Shown piece after piece: positions 34,101-47,309 of a stretch of 64,000 bases of DNA. The stretch is taken from contig JAMAHW010000059.1 in NCBI GenBank assembly GCA_023627715.1, positions 62,001 through 126,000 on the forward strand, read 5' to 3'. A program made the position numbers and the translations under genes. This DNA comes from Periconia sp. R9002. Its lineage: Eukaryota; Ascomycota; Dothideomycetes; Pleosporales; Periconiaceae. The notes below the pieces were generated by a model, which ran no database searches, had not been told where the DNA came from, and worked only from the letters and a program-made list of their open reading frames with translations. Positions within the stretch are counted from its first letter, which is position 1. Every line of letters starts with the position of its first letter.

Positions 34101-37100
34101 GATGGCATAACTTCAATGAGGGATTGCTGGAAAAGCTCCAAGTACATGGGGTTCGAGGTGTAGATCCGCGGTAGGCGAGCTAATGGTACGCCGTTAACGA
34201 GAAGTTCCGCTGTAAGGAGGTTAAAGTGAATTTTATATTCGTCGCAGTTCGCACAAATCCATTGAGGATGATAGACACTGCCACACGGTGTCCAGTGACC
34301 AGCCTCAAAGCCCGACCAGGACAGCTTCAATGCTTCGTTGAGCTCTTTTTGCAGATTGAGGTAAAGAATTCCATCCCGCAGTAGCGGCAACAAGCGAAAA
34401 TGTAAGGACTTCCAAGCTTGCATCATTGTACGAATAAAGTGACTATGCTCTGAGGTTGCATTGCACAGATTCTCCTGCACGACTATTGAGCTCTGAATCA
34501 AAATGGATACTTGACCAGGTACCGAAAGGACACGATCAAGGTGGATGTCATCCACGTCAAACGTACTCGTGCAGACAAGAGCGACTTCTGTTGCCCGTGC
34601 CATTAGTTCAAGACGCTGTTTGTGGTCGTTGGAAGATCTGAATTTGCTTTGTAAACTGGTGAGCCAGTTCAAAGCTATGGCACGAGCGTCTCCAAGCCAA
34701 GCCACGCACCGATTTTGTACCGACTCCGAGGGGTTGAGCTCGAACAATCTGATTGCAACTTGAATGAATGTAGCCAATCCTCTCCAGGACTCCCAGTTCT
34801 TCGCAATAGTAGAGGAAATGGTCTCCAGCTCGTTCAATACGGCAGCGCAGAAATCATTATTGGTAACGATTTCATGAGCAACCCGCTCGACACCAGCATT
34901 GGTTGGAGGCGGGCCAGCCCGATGAATGATCTGTAAAATTAGGCATTGTATCTCAGCTTTTGCAAAGTCCACCACGGGCACGGCCAATTGAGTAAGGATA
35001 TTCAGATATTGAATATTATGGCCAATAGGGAGCACACCAAACGCTTTGTACTCTGATTGAGCAATGTGGTGTGGACATTCTGAAACCGAGCTGATAACAG
35101 AATTGGGAGATACTTCGCCCGCACTTGGCCCGGCAAGAAGGTATCGTTCGAGCTTCTTTGAACGATCTGGTAGTTGATATGAACAGCTCTTCTTGACATA
35201 TTCGGTGGGTTGTAGCTCGCCGGGAAATGAATTGCTGATTTTGTCATAATACAGGCAATGCATAGCGTTCTCTACGCATATATCATTTTCCTCCACGTGA
35301 ATTATCGCTCCCTTGGTTTTATAATGACTCCTGTTCACGGGCTTCAACTTGGACACTGTCACCAGGCGCTGTGTAGATCTAATTCGATGACGGTCCTGTA
35401 AACACTCTTGGTCCTCAAGCTTATATGTGGGCATGGCCTCTGGTTGAATATCTTTGGTGAATTGCAGAACGGATATCTTGATATAACGTGTTGTGTCTCG
35501 CCATCGGGCAAACACTTCAGGGATTTGCAATTCAAAAACGGCAGCTTTTGCTTCAGATGGTCTAGAAGGAAGCGGCCATTCATGTGTGGTTATAAAAAGG
35601 TTTTCAGCTTTTGCCTCCAAAGAACACTTCCGACAAGTCGGTGCGTGCTCAGAGTAGCTCTCGCCCCAATTATTAGTCGTTTCAACGTAGGTGTGATCAA
35701 GTGTGCTCGATTCCGCCATGAATTGATGGTATTGCTGCTTCTTTTGGATCAATTCGGCTTGCTTTTGTTCCCGATGGCCTGCTGCTTCCTTTTCAATAGA
35801 TTTCTTGAGTGATTGAAGTTCATGTGAGCCCTCGTAATATTTGACGCCGAAGGATTCGGGATGAGCGAAATCGCGAAAGAGAGACGCCGCACTCGATGAC
35901 TCTTTCCTGCGAGATTCAACGTACATTTCAATCCCAGCCAGCCGCCTCATCTGACTCTTAAAGGGAAGTAAAAGGGACCGGAGAGGCTCAACATCAACCT
36001 CGGGGTTGTAGTTGAGCAGCAAGTCGTGACGATAACAGGCACATTTGTCACATGCCACCCACAATTCCATAACGGTGAGTAACATTACAGACATGCTCCG
36101 AGGTACCTCAGAATAAATAACGCATGCTCGTTCATGGTAAGCCTCCAAGAGACCACCTAAGCGCTCACACGAATCCTCCATTTCAATGTGTTGATCGAGC
36201 CAAGAAGAGAGAAAGTCTTGAACCCATTTCTCTATTGCTGCCAGCTGGAAGAAAGAGGCCTCGCCGGAGGTATCCAAAATCGTTGGAAACCCGTTTGCTG
36301 GAAATTCCGGGAATGAAAAGTCAGGCTGGAATTTAGAAGTTACAGGGTTGCGGGACCGAGCATGAATCTGGCATATAAACTGATCCAGGTGGGGAATGTT
36401 GAAGTCTAAGTCGTCCCTCGCCTGCAGAGTTGCTATACCAGCTAGGTCAATGTTTTCATTCTGATTGCGCATGAGACGTTCCCATTTTTCTTTCATAAAA
36501 CCATTCGCTTTGGAGAGGCTCGACAAGGCAAACTTTGCACATAACGGATATGCGAGTTCGGGTTGCGAGGCTTTCAGCTTTCGCAGACGGCGGTCGAGCT
36601 TGAGGGAAATGGTATATAACAACTCCTTGCTTATCGAACTCTGATATGCCATAGCAACATCCAGAAGATTTGCTAGCAAGTGGATCATGCTCGCCTTGAA
36701 CAGGTTGTGAGAGGATTTATCAGAATGTCGGGAAAGTTGCATTTGAATTGCAACGCGAAGCAAGAGCCACAACGGAGATCGTCTCCAAGGATGAAGAGCG
36801 TCAGACCACAAGACATCCTCACGTGTGTTCTTAGTAATGCCACAGGCGACAACTGGTCGCCCAATGGCGGAAAGAACGCTGATGAGGTATTCGGTTACAA
36901 GGGCTGGGTGCGTCGTATTGCGAATCTCAACATGTTGTTTCCCACCTTTATGAGCCTTGGGTTGAAACTCCGGAACCTGATGGGCGCACATGTCTGCAAC
37001 GGCGTGGACCAAGGAGTTAATCAATCCGGCTTCCCGGAACTTGATAGCGGGTATTTTGGAAGCATATGTTGGAAATGTTCGCACAAGACGGCCTGGCGTG

Positions 37101-37620
37101 GACATGACTGTTTCATTCGGAGGCGCAAGCTCAAAAACTTCGAAAAGGACGTCATCATCAGAGCGACTAATGATTATGCCGGCGTTCTGCGCGTTTACTC
37201 GCAAGGGTATGGTGCCTGATAGGTCGCTCGCGGCAAGACGCCGAAGGGAGTTTGCCAGGCCAGCTTCTGAAACGCACCCATTGCGATAGCAGTTGATCAG
37301 ATTGTCTGCAAATACAACCGAGTTAGTTGAGGTATTCAAACATCTAAATCAACAAAATAGAAGCACTCACCGATGGTGTCTACCACAGACGCGATCTGTT
37401 GCGCGGCTTTTGCGTGCTCGACCGCGAGCTTGTTGCGGAAATCTCGAAAAGCCTGCACTGTGTGATCAAGCAAGACCAAATCGTTGGAGATACTCCAATC
37501 ATCCCTTTGAGGCAGCTTCGGAGGTAGGACGATGTGGTGGATCAGATATCTTAACTCGTCTGGTGTCATGTTCTGGATCACGTTCGTCGGCGCGTGCGTC
37601 GCCGACGAAGGATGAGACAT
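28149..37620 (-). CDS. Giant DUF6606/DUF3638/DUF3645 protein
   Basis: Three exons, 3,115 residues: 37620-37371, 37305-31248, 31188-28149, with introns of 65 and 59 bp in phase. The N-terminus (L-R-Y-L-I-H-H-I-V-L-P-P-K-L-P) is the DUF6606 start. The junction of exons 2 and 3 lies inside the DUF3638 core: M-G-E-G-K-S-T-V-L-V-P-I, a Walker A/SecA-like loop near residue 2085, followed after the intron by V-V-V-A-K-P-Q. The motif S-H-P-E-V-I-I-A-L-T-S-L-T-Y-Y-Y-G-G-L marks DUF3645. Further on, Y-L-D-E-S-H-T-R-G-T resembles a Walker B/DExH-type motif and T-L-G-A-N-L-T-K-D-R-L-V-Q-A-C-M-R-L-R is typical of the family. An SF2-like ATPase function is inference from these motifs. Databases sometimes name such proteins ubiquitin hydrolases, for which I see no direct evidence here. 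The length is typical of the full-length family. Confidence 0.92.
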
Positions 37621-40600
37621 ACAACAAAAGCTCGTCAGGCGCAATTTACCAAGTACATAGGATTCAAAAAGAGCGTGTCATATGAGGTGGTAAAGAGTGG
37701 TAGAAGTGGAGGTGCAGCGCACTGGGGGGCGGAGGTTGAAGGCGGAGGGTGAAAGCGCTAGGTGAAGGAGCGTGGTGCGAGCGTGGCGGGGAAAGGTTAT
37801 AAGGAGCACGGATCCTTCGTTTGTATTGTAGCAATGGGCCAATAAGAGCGGTGGCATTATAAATTTGCGATTGAAAGTAAGAGAGAGGGTTATGTCTTGT
37901 GAATCCATCATTGATGCAGACACCAGAGAAGGAGTTGCCTGTCACACTGCATGAGACATTTTGCCTAGACTACCCAGGAAGAGAGAGAGAGAGAGCGAAA
38001 AAGACAATGGCCCAAAGTAAGTTAAACGGCTGTGAGCCAATAGATCTCAGATACCTTGTTGTTGTCTTGTGGAATTATCTGTTGTTGTGGTCTTTGCACC
38101 GCCACAGCTGTATCAATTTCACCTAAGGCGAAGCCCACACTGCGCCAAGATATCCTTTACAGTTCCCATTCGAAGTCCTAGACGCCAACAAGCGCGATAG
38201 TCAGACCTTTGTTCGGCAACAACCAGGATGAAGCTGTACCTCAGGCAGTGAGTAGGGGAATACGTCTAACTGAATAACTTCGAAGCAGCCTTTCCCCCAA
38301 GCCCACGACAACGCAATCTCAAACGAGCAACAGTGGTGCCAATCACCACGCAAGACACTAATGCCTCCAGACTACCTACCTGTCCAACGAGACTACTCCG
38401 CATAGAGCAGTATCAACCCACATATCCGTTTGCAAGGCTTCCACAAGACTAGCAAAATCCAAAGGCCTTTCAATCGGGGGCGAGGTGTAAGGAATGGACG
38501 TACAAGAACCTTTGAAAACGACCCTTTCGATCATCCTCTCCTACCTCCGCACATGCACACGTCTATCCCCAACGAGAAAGTAGCATTACTTCATCGCATA
38601 GCTATGTGATTGCTCGCGGTCTCGACTTCATCAGCCATTGACCACAAACCTCAGTCGAAGCGTATTCATACATACGCGCCAATAGCGCAGGCGGAGAAGC
38701 TAGGTAGGCAGCACATACATGCGCTGTTGAGAGGGAGAGGAAAAGCACAAGGCTGCAATGTCTTGAATGTAGCAGCGTGAAAAAGAAATGTAAATCACCT
38801 CGTGGGATATATACTTAGTTTCAACGTTTAAATACCCACGCATTACAAATCTTAGCTGGGGTTGGAACAACGTTGTCAACCATACTTCCTACTTCACAAT
38901 ACTCTATAACAACAACCTTTGGATGTGCCTTATACAAGCTTCCAACGTAAGATCTAGAATTTAATTCCTGCGGACAGTCATTTCTGGGTTTTAACACTCA
39001 CTCCATCGTCAATGTCAGGACTAATCAATGTATACATGGGCTCGTTGCATCGACACACTTTACATCAGGTTAAACTCCACCATCTTCATACGCACATCCA
39101 AAACTCAACGTCCTTTCTTCATTCACTAAGATTTCTTAACCCAAGATTAGAACCTACATTAACTTCCCAGTATGCGGCTAAGTCCCAATACCACAACCTC
39201 CCGTGTCTGCTCTGACTATCCGCCAAACGTGCGCAAATAGTTGCCTGTGTGCTCGTCCTGGCCGAGGACGTTACCTAGTGTGCCCCCCCCCCCCCCTTAC
39301 CTGTGTCAATACTCAGGGTAGCAATACTCTGTGCGGATCTTAATAATTTCAATTTCACTCTGTGAGGATCCGAATTCAATTTCATCTGACTGCCAAGTCT
39401 ACCAGCAAACTTCCATGTCCCGTCATGAAAAGAACCCCCCCTCCCCATCTGTTTCTCTTTCTCTGTCTATCCGACTTCGTAGTCTACAAAAAAAGACCCC
39501 ACCTGAACAGCCTTCCATCAATATTAATGTTAGTTACACCAAAAGGCACGCCGACGCCCTCCCGCTCCTCCCTCCCCCTCCCTTCCCCCTGAACAACCAC
39601 CCCAAACCCTCCCGAAAACCACATCAACCCTCCCTCCTTCCCTTCCATCCTTCCCACCAACATACCCTCTAATACACGCACACCCTCCAAACCCACCCAA
39701 CCCATCAATCCAGACATCCCACACAAAAAGACAAACAACCAGCACCGAGACCAATAAACCATCACTTCCTTACACACACCGTACATACATAAATACATGA
39801 ACAACAAACGAACACCATCCAACATCGTCCGTCCATCAGCGAACTACACAACAAATAAACCAGAAACAGCAGATAATGACGGCACGTGAGCACCCAGCCC
39901 TAAAACGTGACCATCCTATTACTATCTCATCACTTCCTGCGTAGCACCAAAGCCAAAACCAATTAAGACCATCACATGCTACTTATATACATATATACAC
40001 ACCTCGCAAACATACGTAACATCGTACCTACGCTACCTACCTGCTCGAATTCCAAATCCCAACCTTCCGTTTATCAACAATACATACGTATTACAATATA
40101 CCTAACCCACCCACCTACCTACCCACCCTTCATCCCAACCATCCTATCCACTCCACTCCACCCCACTCCACTCCGGTCTCCTCCCTACCTCTCCTTCATT
40201 CCTCTTATTCCCCCATAATTACTCCATCCCTGCGTCACTCCGTCCATCTCCCTCCGTCAATTTCCTTCTACATCTCCGTCACACGGAGTCCGTCCGTCCG
40301 TGTACCACACTATACCACACTATACCATATATATACACACACACCTCCCAAACGAACAAAACCGCCTTGACGTTTTCATCAGCGCTCAGAGTTTCCCCCT
40401 CCTGAAAAGAAAAAAGTAGGAGAAGGAGAAGGAGAAGGAGAAGGACAAGGAGGAGGGGGATGGATGGATAGATGGATGAATAATCGTTTGGTACTTCCAT
40501 CGGTATAGTAATTGATGTGCGTTTGTTTGGTTTTGTTTGTTTAATTGATTGTTATTTGAAAAAGGAGAAAGAGGAGGGAGAGCGTAACCGACGACGACAT

Positions 40601-41028
40601 CTTCATTGGATTAAGAGAAATGAATATGCAATGATTCTTTCGGTTTCCCAAAGACAACACACACATACATACAAACAAAAAGAAAATGCGCACAACGCGT
40701 CAACAAACATCAAAACCACACGTCGAAAATGATATTCAACGGGAATCAATAGGAAAACGTGCTACTATTCGAACAGGGTGCTGATTTGACTTGAAAACTA
40801 TGATACAACAACTACAGCGACGACAAACACGTACAGTCCACATTGATCTATTATCTTCCCCCCCCCAAAATGGCATACAGGAAATCCAAATCCCGTCTTT
40901 TTTTTCGCAGCTCACATCCTGCAATTATCATACAAAACCGACATAGTCATACGGGACGGGCCGCAAACGCTAGCTCGAACCCGCCCAACAAGATGGAAGA
41001 GAACGCCGTTCATCTCTTCTACCAATGT
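37621..41028. other. Long gene-free spacer with simple sequence
   Basis: 3.4 kb upstream of the giant gene and downstream of MPP alpha. Holds a 14 bp poly(C) at 39283-39296, C/CT-rich low complexity (39430-40300) with ACC/CTACC runs, and a GAGAAG microsatellite (about 40417-40455). Open frames here are translations of simple sequence. No RNA gene seen. Confidence 0.5.
39283..39296 (+). repeat. Poly(C) homopolymer, 14 bp
   Basis: An uninterrupted C run in the spacer; prone to sequencing or assembly error. Confidence 0.9.
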
Positions 41029-42811
41029 TTACCGCCTTCCCAACTTCCACCGCGCGATTCTCGTCTGGATTTCCTCCCACGTGAAGTCCTTCCTCTTCAA
41101 GCCTTCCTGCTCGCCCTCCTGCAACACCACGGTGGGTGCCCCGCTGCCCTGGCCCGCGTTGTGCACGTCACCGCCAAACACCTGGCGCGCGACGCGACGG
41201 AGGTCCGGAATGGTGACGGCGTCGATCTTGGCGCACATTTCCTTGACGCCGACCTTGCGGCCGTGGACCTGGACCTGCCTGCCGAGATCCTCCAACTCCA
41301 CCATGCGCGACTCGAGGTTCATGAGGAGCGAGGAGCGGAGCTGATTCTTTGCGCGCTGCACCTCGCCTTCCTTGAGCGCCGAGTAGCCGGTTTCCTGGCC
41401 CAGGGCACTCAGTTCGCGGCACATGACTTCGAGCATCTGGCTGACTTGTGCGGGGGCGCAGCTCGCGGCGATACCAAAGAGGCCCGAGTCGGTGTAGGAG
41501 TGGTTGAACGAGACGCACGATTCAACCCAGCCGTGCTGGTTCAGAACGTTGGTATAGAGGCGCGAGTACATGCCCTTTCCGGGCCCACCGGCGCTGAACG
41601 AACCACCTCCACCGAGGAGGGTTTGTAGGGTAGCAAGGGCGTAGATGTCCGGAGACGCGACGGGGAGAGCTTCAAAAGCGATGTGGATGTGCGAGAGGCG
41701 GGGGAGGGCGGGGTTCAGCGGCGGAGGAATGGGCGGCAAGGTCAGGAAACCTCCCGTGTAGTGCGATGGGATCGAGGTATCGATGGGGGGGAAATCGAGG
41801 GGGAAGGAGTTGTTGACTGAAGCGTTGGAAACTGCAGAGGTGGAGATGTTCTTGAAGAAAGGGATCTTAGAAAGAAGCGTGGAGGTTTGCGGAGGTGCGC
41901 CGGTGGGCGTAGGATGCGAGGCTGTAAAGGTCGCGCGAGCCGACGGGTCGAGAGAAGCGTTCCGCCCTGCATCGACCAAGGACGGACCCAGAGACTTCTG
42001 CATGTCACCAAAGTACTGTTCGGCTAACCGAACCGCTTCACCGTGTTCTACACCCGCAAACGCGACCACCATGCGCTCGGGCTTGTAAAACTCCTTGCGG
42101 TATGCTTCCACCACGGCGCGATTGATATGAGGTAGCCGTTCCTTGGGGCACAAGAGGGGGTTGCCCAACGTGTTATCCTTGTACGCTGCCATGTGCACCA
42201 GCTCAGGCAAGATCAGTTCCGGTTTGGACCAGATCTCGCCAATCTCATAGTCGGCCGTCTCGAGTTGTTGCTGGACCTCCTCCTCCGTCACCAGAGGATC
42301 CCGGATCGTCTCCGCAAGCAGTCCGACCGTGGTCGGGACGGCGGAGTTGAAAGTGGCGGCCTGGTACATGAGCGACTCTCGCGAGGAGGCGCACTGGATG
42401 TTTCCACCCAGCGACTCAATCTTCTCCAGCACCTGATCTCCTGTTGTAGATGTGGTCGACTTGAATGCCAGCCGGTCGACGATGTGGCTCACGCCGCGCA
42501 ACGCATCGTTTTCGTATCTCGAGCCGGCATCGACGTAGACGCCAACGCCGGAGAAGTGGCCTGGAAGAGCCTCGGTGGCCACGCGGACGCCATTGGAGAG
42601 GGTAGTGATTTGATCGAGCTCGACGGGATCCTGGGTGAAGACGGTTAGGATGATGGGTCAGTGGCAGAAAGGACAAACGAGAACGAACCTTCTCCTCGGC
42701 TACGGCGGTTGCCAGGGCGCGTCTACCTGTGCATGTTGCCGACTTTGCGAGGGACGAGGAAGTCTGGGCAAGACCTCTGGATATGGGGCGAAGGGCAGTG
42801 GGTTTGAGCAT
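41029..42811 (-). CDS. MAS2: Mitochondrial processing peptidase alpha subunit
   Basis: Two exons, 574 residues: 42811-42689 and 42630-41029, with a 58 bp intron in phase 0. The first exon encodes an Arg/Ser/Ala-rich mitochondrial presequence. The mature part shows the M16 peptidase fold sequence: T-T-L-S-N-G-V-R-V-A-T, G-V-G-V-Y-V-D-A-G-S-R-Y-E, then G-V-S-H-I-V-D-R-L-A-F-K-S-T where the catalytic H-x-x-E-H of the beta subunit is absent (H-I-V-D-R), as expected for alpha. The Gly-rich loop critical for substrate handling is seen as L-G-G-G-G-S-F-S-A-G-G-P-G-K-G-M. It pairs with the beta subunit in the matrix to remove presequences from imported proteins. Housekeeping gene, intact, normal length. 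Confidence 0.95.
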
Positions 42812-44100
42812 ATCCGAATGATGCGAGGCGTGATGCGGAAGCTACAGACTGCGATGGTGAAATGGAAAATTCCGGGGGACGGTCTTGGCATTTGTCACTT
42901 GGCGCCTTTCCTATTCCAGCCGGACCGCAGAAACCTCAAGCTGGCCGTGAGTTACGTGAGCTGCTGTACCGTATTGTAAATTAAATGTTGATGCATGTCA
43001 CTATTCATTTTTGGGCATGTGCAACTGTCGCATAAACTGTCATGACGGTTTTATTATTTGGAGGCGGAGACAGACCAAGGCGGAGACGGAGGCGGCGCAG
43101 ACCCCCTTCAAACAGGTTGGCGAAGAGGTGCGCAAGCAGCATCACATTCACGATGCAGAAGTCGATGGATAGACTATTCGGCCACGACGAGTAAGTGCGG
43201 GCATGCGATGCAGCGTACTTGCAGTGCAGTACAGAACACACTACAGTATCCTACATGTGATTGATTGGCAGCACGGCAAAGTAGTGGGGGGAGAAAGGTC
43301 AAAAGGGTTGGCGTATCAAGACTGTTTCTGCTGTACATATGTCACCAAGCATTGTCGGCATGGGACCAGTTTGGGGTGGCAGCGGGCAGTAGGATCCATC
43401 ATCTGCCAAATCGGCACCGGCTTCAACGGGCAGCTGTCATGATGCAAGACATTTGTCTAGATAGATATGTATATGCGTGGTACAAAGCTATGATATAATG
43501 ACACGACAGCTGACCATGGTTTGCTGATGGATAAGGTGCGGGTGATGGGGGGAGGCAGTACAGTACTTACTTGATACCTAAGCGGCCGCCTCTCGCAAGC
43601 AAGCAAGCTCGCCCTGCCTACTGCCCAGGCCGCCCTGCTCTGCCGTGTCCCTAATGCCGTGTCTTGTCTTGTTGCATGTCTATGCCCGTGGTCCTAATTG
43701 TTGCCAACAGGTAAACATCAATGATTGTGCATAAGCAGGTCGTGAATGCAGGAGTATGTAGGTAGTATGTAGTTGAGCCGAGTCTCGACTGTCGAGGTTG
43801 CCCTCTCCTCTTTCGCCCCCAACCCGTCAGCAGCAACGTCCCCAGCCCCGGATCAGCTCACCCACCACCCTCTGTCAAGGTCAGTTCAATCCAACAGAAC
43901 CATTCCCGTTTCCTGTATACCTGCAACCTTCAGACTCCTCCACTTCCACCCTCCTCCTCGCACTGCCCTGGGGATATCAACCGCATCGCCCGGCGGATTC
44001 ATTCACATCCTCCTCACAACCCCCTTGCCTTAGCTTTCTTTGCCTTGCCAGGCGACTAGGCCGCGCGCGAGCCAATGCACGCCTGCCTGTCCCTTCCCTA
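42812..44100. other. Divergent intergenic region
   Basis: About 1.3 kb between MPP alpha (minus) and the FHA-RING gene (plus). The 43800-44100 part is pyrimidine-rich and likely the 5' leader of the latter; its frame is open but has no ATG before 44101. No small gene supported. Confidence 0.5.
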
Positions 44101-46068
44101 ATGTTTACAAGTTCCCAGTCCGCCGCCCCATCACCCACACCACTACCCACCTCTCCCCTTTCACCCACAACCACATCGCCTCCGCCTCGACATTCTGCCC
44201 GCCTGCGCGGCGGCTTGTCCTTCCTCAGGAACTACACCACTCACCTCCACGCCCTGCAGTCTGCCTCACGTGAGCCCGAGCCCGACGCCTCCTCACCGGC
44301 CGGCCACTCCAAATCCAGCCCGCGCCCGCGTGCTGCCAGTGCAACCACCACCCTCTCCACCCCACCCGTCTCGCCTGCAGCTGCTTCTGCTTCCACCACG
44401 ACGAGACATCAACATCAACACCACCACCTCCACCTCCTCGCAAGAACCCACACAGCTCCACACACTCCTTCTACCACCCCGACCTCCCCTCGCTTGCCCT
44501 CCGGCCCCCTCTTTCCAGACCCGCCCCTCCCTCCACCTACCATGACGAGATTTCGAACCGAGTCTGCGACTCCGCAATTGACCGTACGCAACCAGTCCGG
44601 CCCCACACCTGCTACTGCTTCCTCGTCCCCTCCCACCTCCAGCATGCACCCTACCGCCCACGATGACAGGGCCGACAACCCCAACAAGAACCTACCCTCG
44701 ATACGCTTCATCCCCCACACCGACCCCCGGGCCGCACGCCCTTCGCTGCAGTTTGCAACCATCACTCGCACCTTGCCCGACGAGTCGGCCATTATCCGTG
44801 TAGGACGATATTCGGAGAGGGATAACATACAAGAGCCACCGGCAAACGTCCCTTCGGCTGCCGCTGTGGGCTTCAAATCAAAGGTCGTCAGCCGGAAGCA
44901 TTGCGAGCTCTGGTGCAAGGACGGGAGCTGGTTCATCAAGGACGTCAAGAGCTCCTCGGGAACCTTTTTGAACCACATACGGCTCAGCCAGCCCAATGTC
45001 GAATCGAAGCCATTTCGTCTCAAGGATGGGGACATCATTCAGCTCGGGATAGACTTCCGAGGCGGTGAGGAGGCGATATTCCGTTGTGTTAAGATCAGGA
45101 TCGAATGCAATCGCGGTTGGCAGCAAGCGCTCAACACATTCAAGTAAGTATGCCTGTGGAATCCGAAACTACGTGCGCTCACCCTCCTCCTAGCAAACAA
45201 ACCCACCAGAGGCTGCGAAACCTCGGGAAAGCGAAGAAGGACGGTGACAATGCTTCAACGCACACGTCCGAGTGTTCAATTTGTCTCATGTCCATTGCAG
45301 TACGTTGAATTCAGTCCGTTCCCGCTTGAAGCTGCCTGTGCTGACCACTCCTAGCCCTGCCAATCATTGTTTGTCGCACCGTGCTCGCACGTTTGGCATT
45401 ACAAATGCATCCGACCCATACTCAACGGCTCCACGTGGCCCAACTTTCTTTGCCCCAACTGCCGGGCCGTTGCAGATCTCGAAGCCGATGTCGAAGACAT
45501 GGGAGAATTCGAAACCTGGGATGATGAGGGAGCAGGGAGCGATTCTAAGTCCAACGACCCCGACCCACAGGACCGTCAAGTGACACCGAAGTCATCGACT
45601 CACCTGGCCCTCGCCAACGCCAACGCACAACAGTCGAGCAGCGAATCTGGCGTCTCTGACCTCGAAGCCGCGATTTCCAGTATCCACCTCTCCGATTCTG
45701 CAAACGGTATCATTACCATTGGTAATGCCGTCCCGTCTACTCCCCAGCCGCTACCGTCGCGCAGTACCTCAACGCCCGCCGCCGCATCCTCAGTCACTCA
45801 GCCTGTATCCATCAACGTCCAAAGCGCCAACGAGGCCGGCCTGTCCCCGCTGTACCACCACACCACCAATGGACTCCACACTGATCGGGGCGCCGAATGT
45901 CCGATGACGCCGAGAAACGATGCGGGGCCTTTTGTGCTGGATGGGAGTGGTAGTGCTGGCCGGTCCGCAGGCCAGAGTATAGTGAGGGATCGGGACGATG
46001 CTCAAGCGGCGTCCCTCAATGGTGGACCGGACGGTGCACCGCTGCTTCCTCCCATCAATGTCGATTAA
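44101..46068 (+). CDS. FHA-RING E3 ubiquitin ligase (Dma1/Chf-like)
   Basis: Three exons, 620 residues: 44101-45143, 45194-45299, 45355-46068, introns 50 and 55 bp. Residues 1-200 are Ser/Pro/Thr/His-rich. The FHA domain (about 225-340) has V-G-R-Y-S, S-R-K-H-C-E-L-W and S-S-G-T-F-L-N, the phosphothreonine-binding loops. The RING-H2 (about 375-418) has C-S-I-C, C-S-H-V-W-H-Y-K-C and C-P-N-C, with the second intron splitting it. The tail is acidic then Ser-rich. FHA followed by RING in this order is the architecture of Dma1/Dma2 in yeasts and CHFR/RNF8 in animals, which act in the spindle-position and mitotic checkpoints and ubiquitinate phospho-proteins. The long disordered front is typical of filamentous fungi. 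Orthology to Dma1 is a family inference. Confidence 0.92.
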
Positions 46069-47309
46069 CCGCAGCCATATATCCAGTTTTCGGGACATTT
46101 GGCAATAGAGGGCGCGACCGAAAGAATGATTGGAGGATAGAGGGAGGATTTGTCTGTTGGTAGCACCTTGTTTTGTATCGATTTTGCCTTTTCATATATC
46201 TGTCAGTTTGTTTTCTCCTTGCATCTTCTGGGCGTTTTCTTTTCTAGCTCCCTTCTGTCTTTTCCGGGTCGGTGCGTGCGAGCAGGGGTGTTGTGCGAGT
46301 GGAAACAAAAAATGGGCCGGGCAGGCGTCTTCATCCATGCAGCTATCCGCTATCTAACTTATTTTTCTATTCATCTATTACCTTTCTACATGTGTGCGCA
46401 GGCAGGTGGATGGGCGAGTTACCCTGGGGGTCCCCAACAAGGGCGCATGCTCAACCATGTATGGATGTACCTTCGTTCCGGGCGGACAAGACGTTAATGA
46501 GGGGAATGAATAAAGTACGATTTTCCCTAGTTGGTATTTCTAGGCTACTGATTTTGGTTCTTGTTCTTTTGTCTGCGAGTTGCGTGCTGATGGTAAATGC
46601 CTACTATAGATTTCGCATACAGTGTTGTACCTAAGTAGGTACCTGGTACCTATCTATCATCCCCTTAACCCTAAGAACCACGGGCTTGTTCTGGCCGTCT
46701 ATTGAATTATTTCTCTATTTCCTCTCGCGACCAATACATCAGACTCTTATCCTTCCGCTTTTCCCGCCGGATAACAAATTACAATGTCCCCGGATATGAA
46801 CGAACGCAATACCTACGTTACACAAACCCATCCTACCTACCCTTCCATTCCTGAACATTTGCATATCGCAACCCCCCAACCCGCGCGCGGTAACTTCCTC
46901 AACATCACTCCTTTCACCTTCCGCAAACCATCATTTTCGCCCTCCCTCCCCTCCACGTTGACCTTTCCGCAGCCAGCAGCCATGCCTTCCCTTCTTAATA
47001 ATGGATCGCCGTGTTCGTCGACCGAGCCGGGTCACGGCGACAACGTCTCCTCCGTTATCACTCTGGGAGATTCCGGCGTAACATACTTCATCCGCAGTTT
47101 TTGTATCGATCATCGCCTTTTTTTTTTGTTATATCATTGCGTGTGTGTGCGTGCTGGTATTCGAACGAACGAACACGAAACAGCACTTACTTATCGAAAT
47201 AACTTCTATCATATTGATCACTCTTGCTACTACCGCAACCCAACCACACAACCACACAACCACACAACATCTTTGCTCTACCTTACAACCCAATTGATCC
47301 GATAACGAA
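46069..47309. other. Intergenic region / possible leader with upstream ORF
   Basis: About 1.24 kb between two plus-strand genes. A 173-codon frame (46784-47305) ends 5 bp before the next start, but its second half is repetitive (His/Thr/Asn from ACACAACC repeats) and it lacks recognisable domains; it may be a leader ORF or chance. Confidence 0.4.

Noticed and set aside
39484..39825. 113-codon minus ORF, Gly/Val/Leu-rich
   Set aside because: Arises from C/CT-rich simple sequence on the plus strand; overlapping frames are equally open.
40279..40500. Minus ORF with a poly-Leu run that looks like a TM helix
   Set aside because: The leucines come from a GAGAAG microsatellite read as CTTCTC.
46784..47305. 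173-codon plus ORF just before the membrane-protein gene
   Set aside because: Second half is a translation of CCACACAA repeats; no domain and it ends 5 bp before a better start. Noted as a possible leader ORF only.
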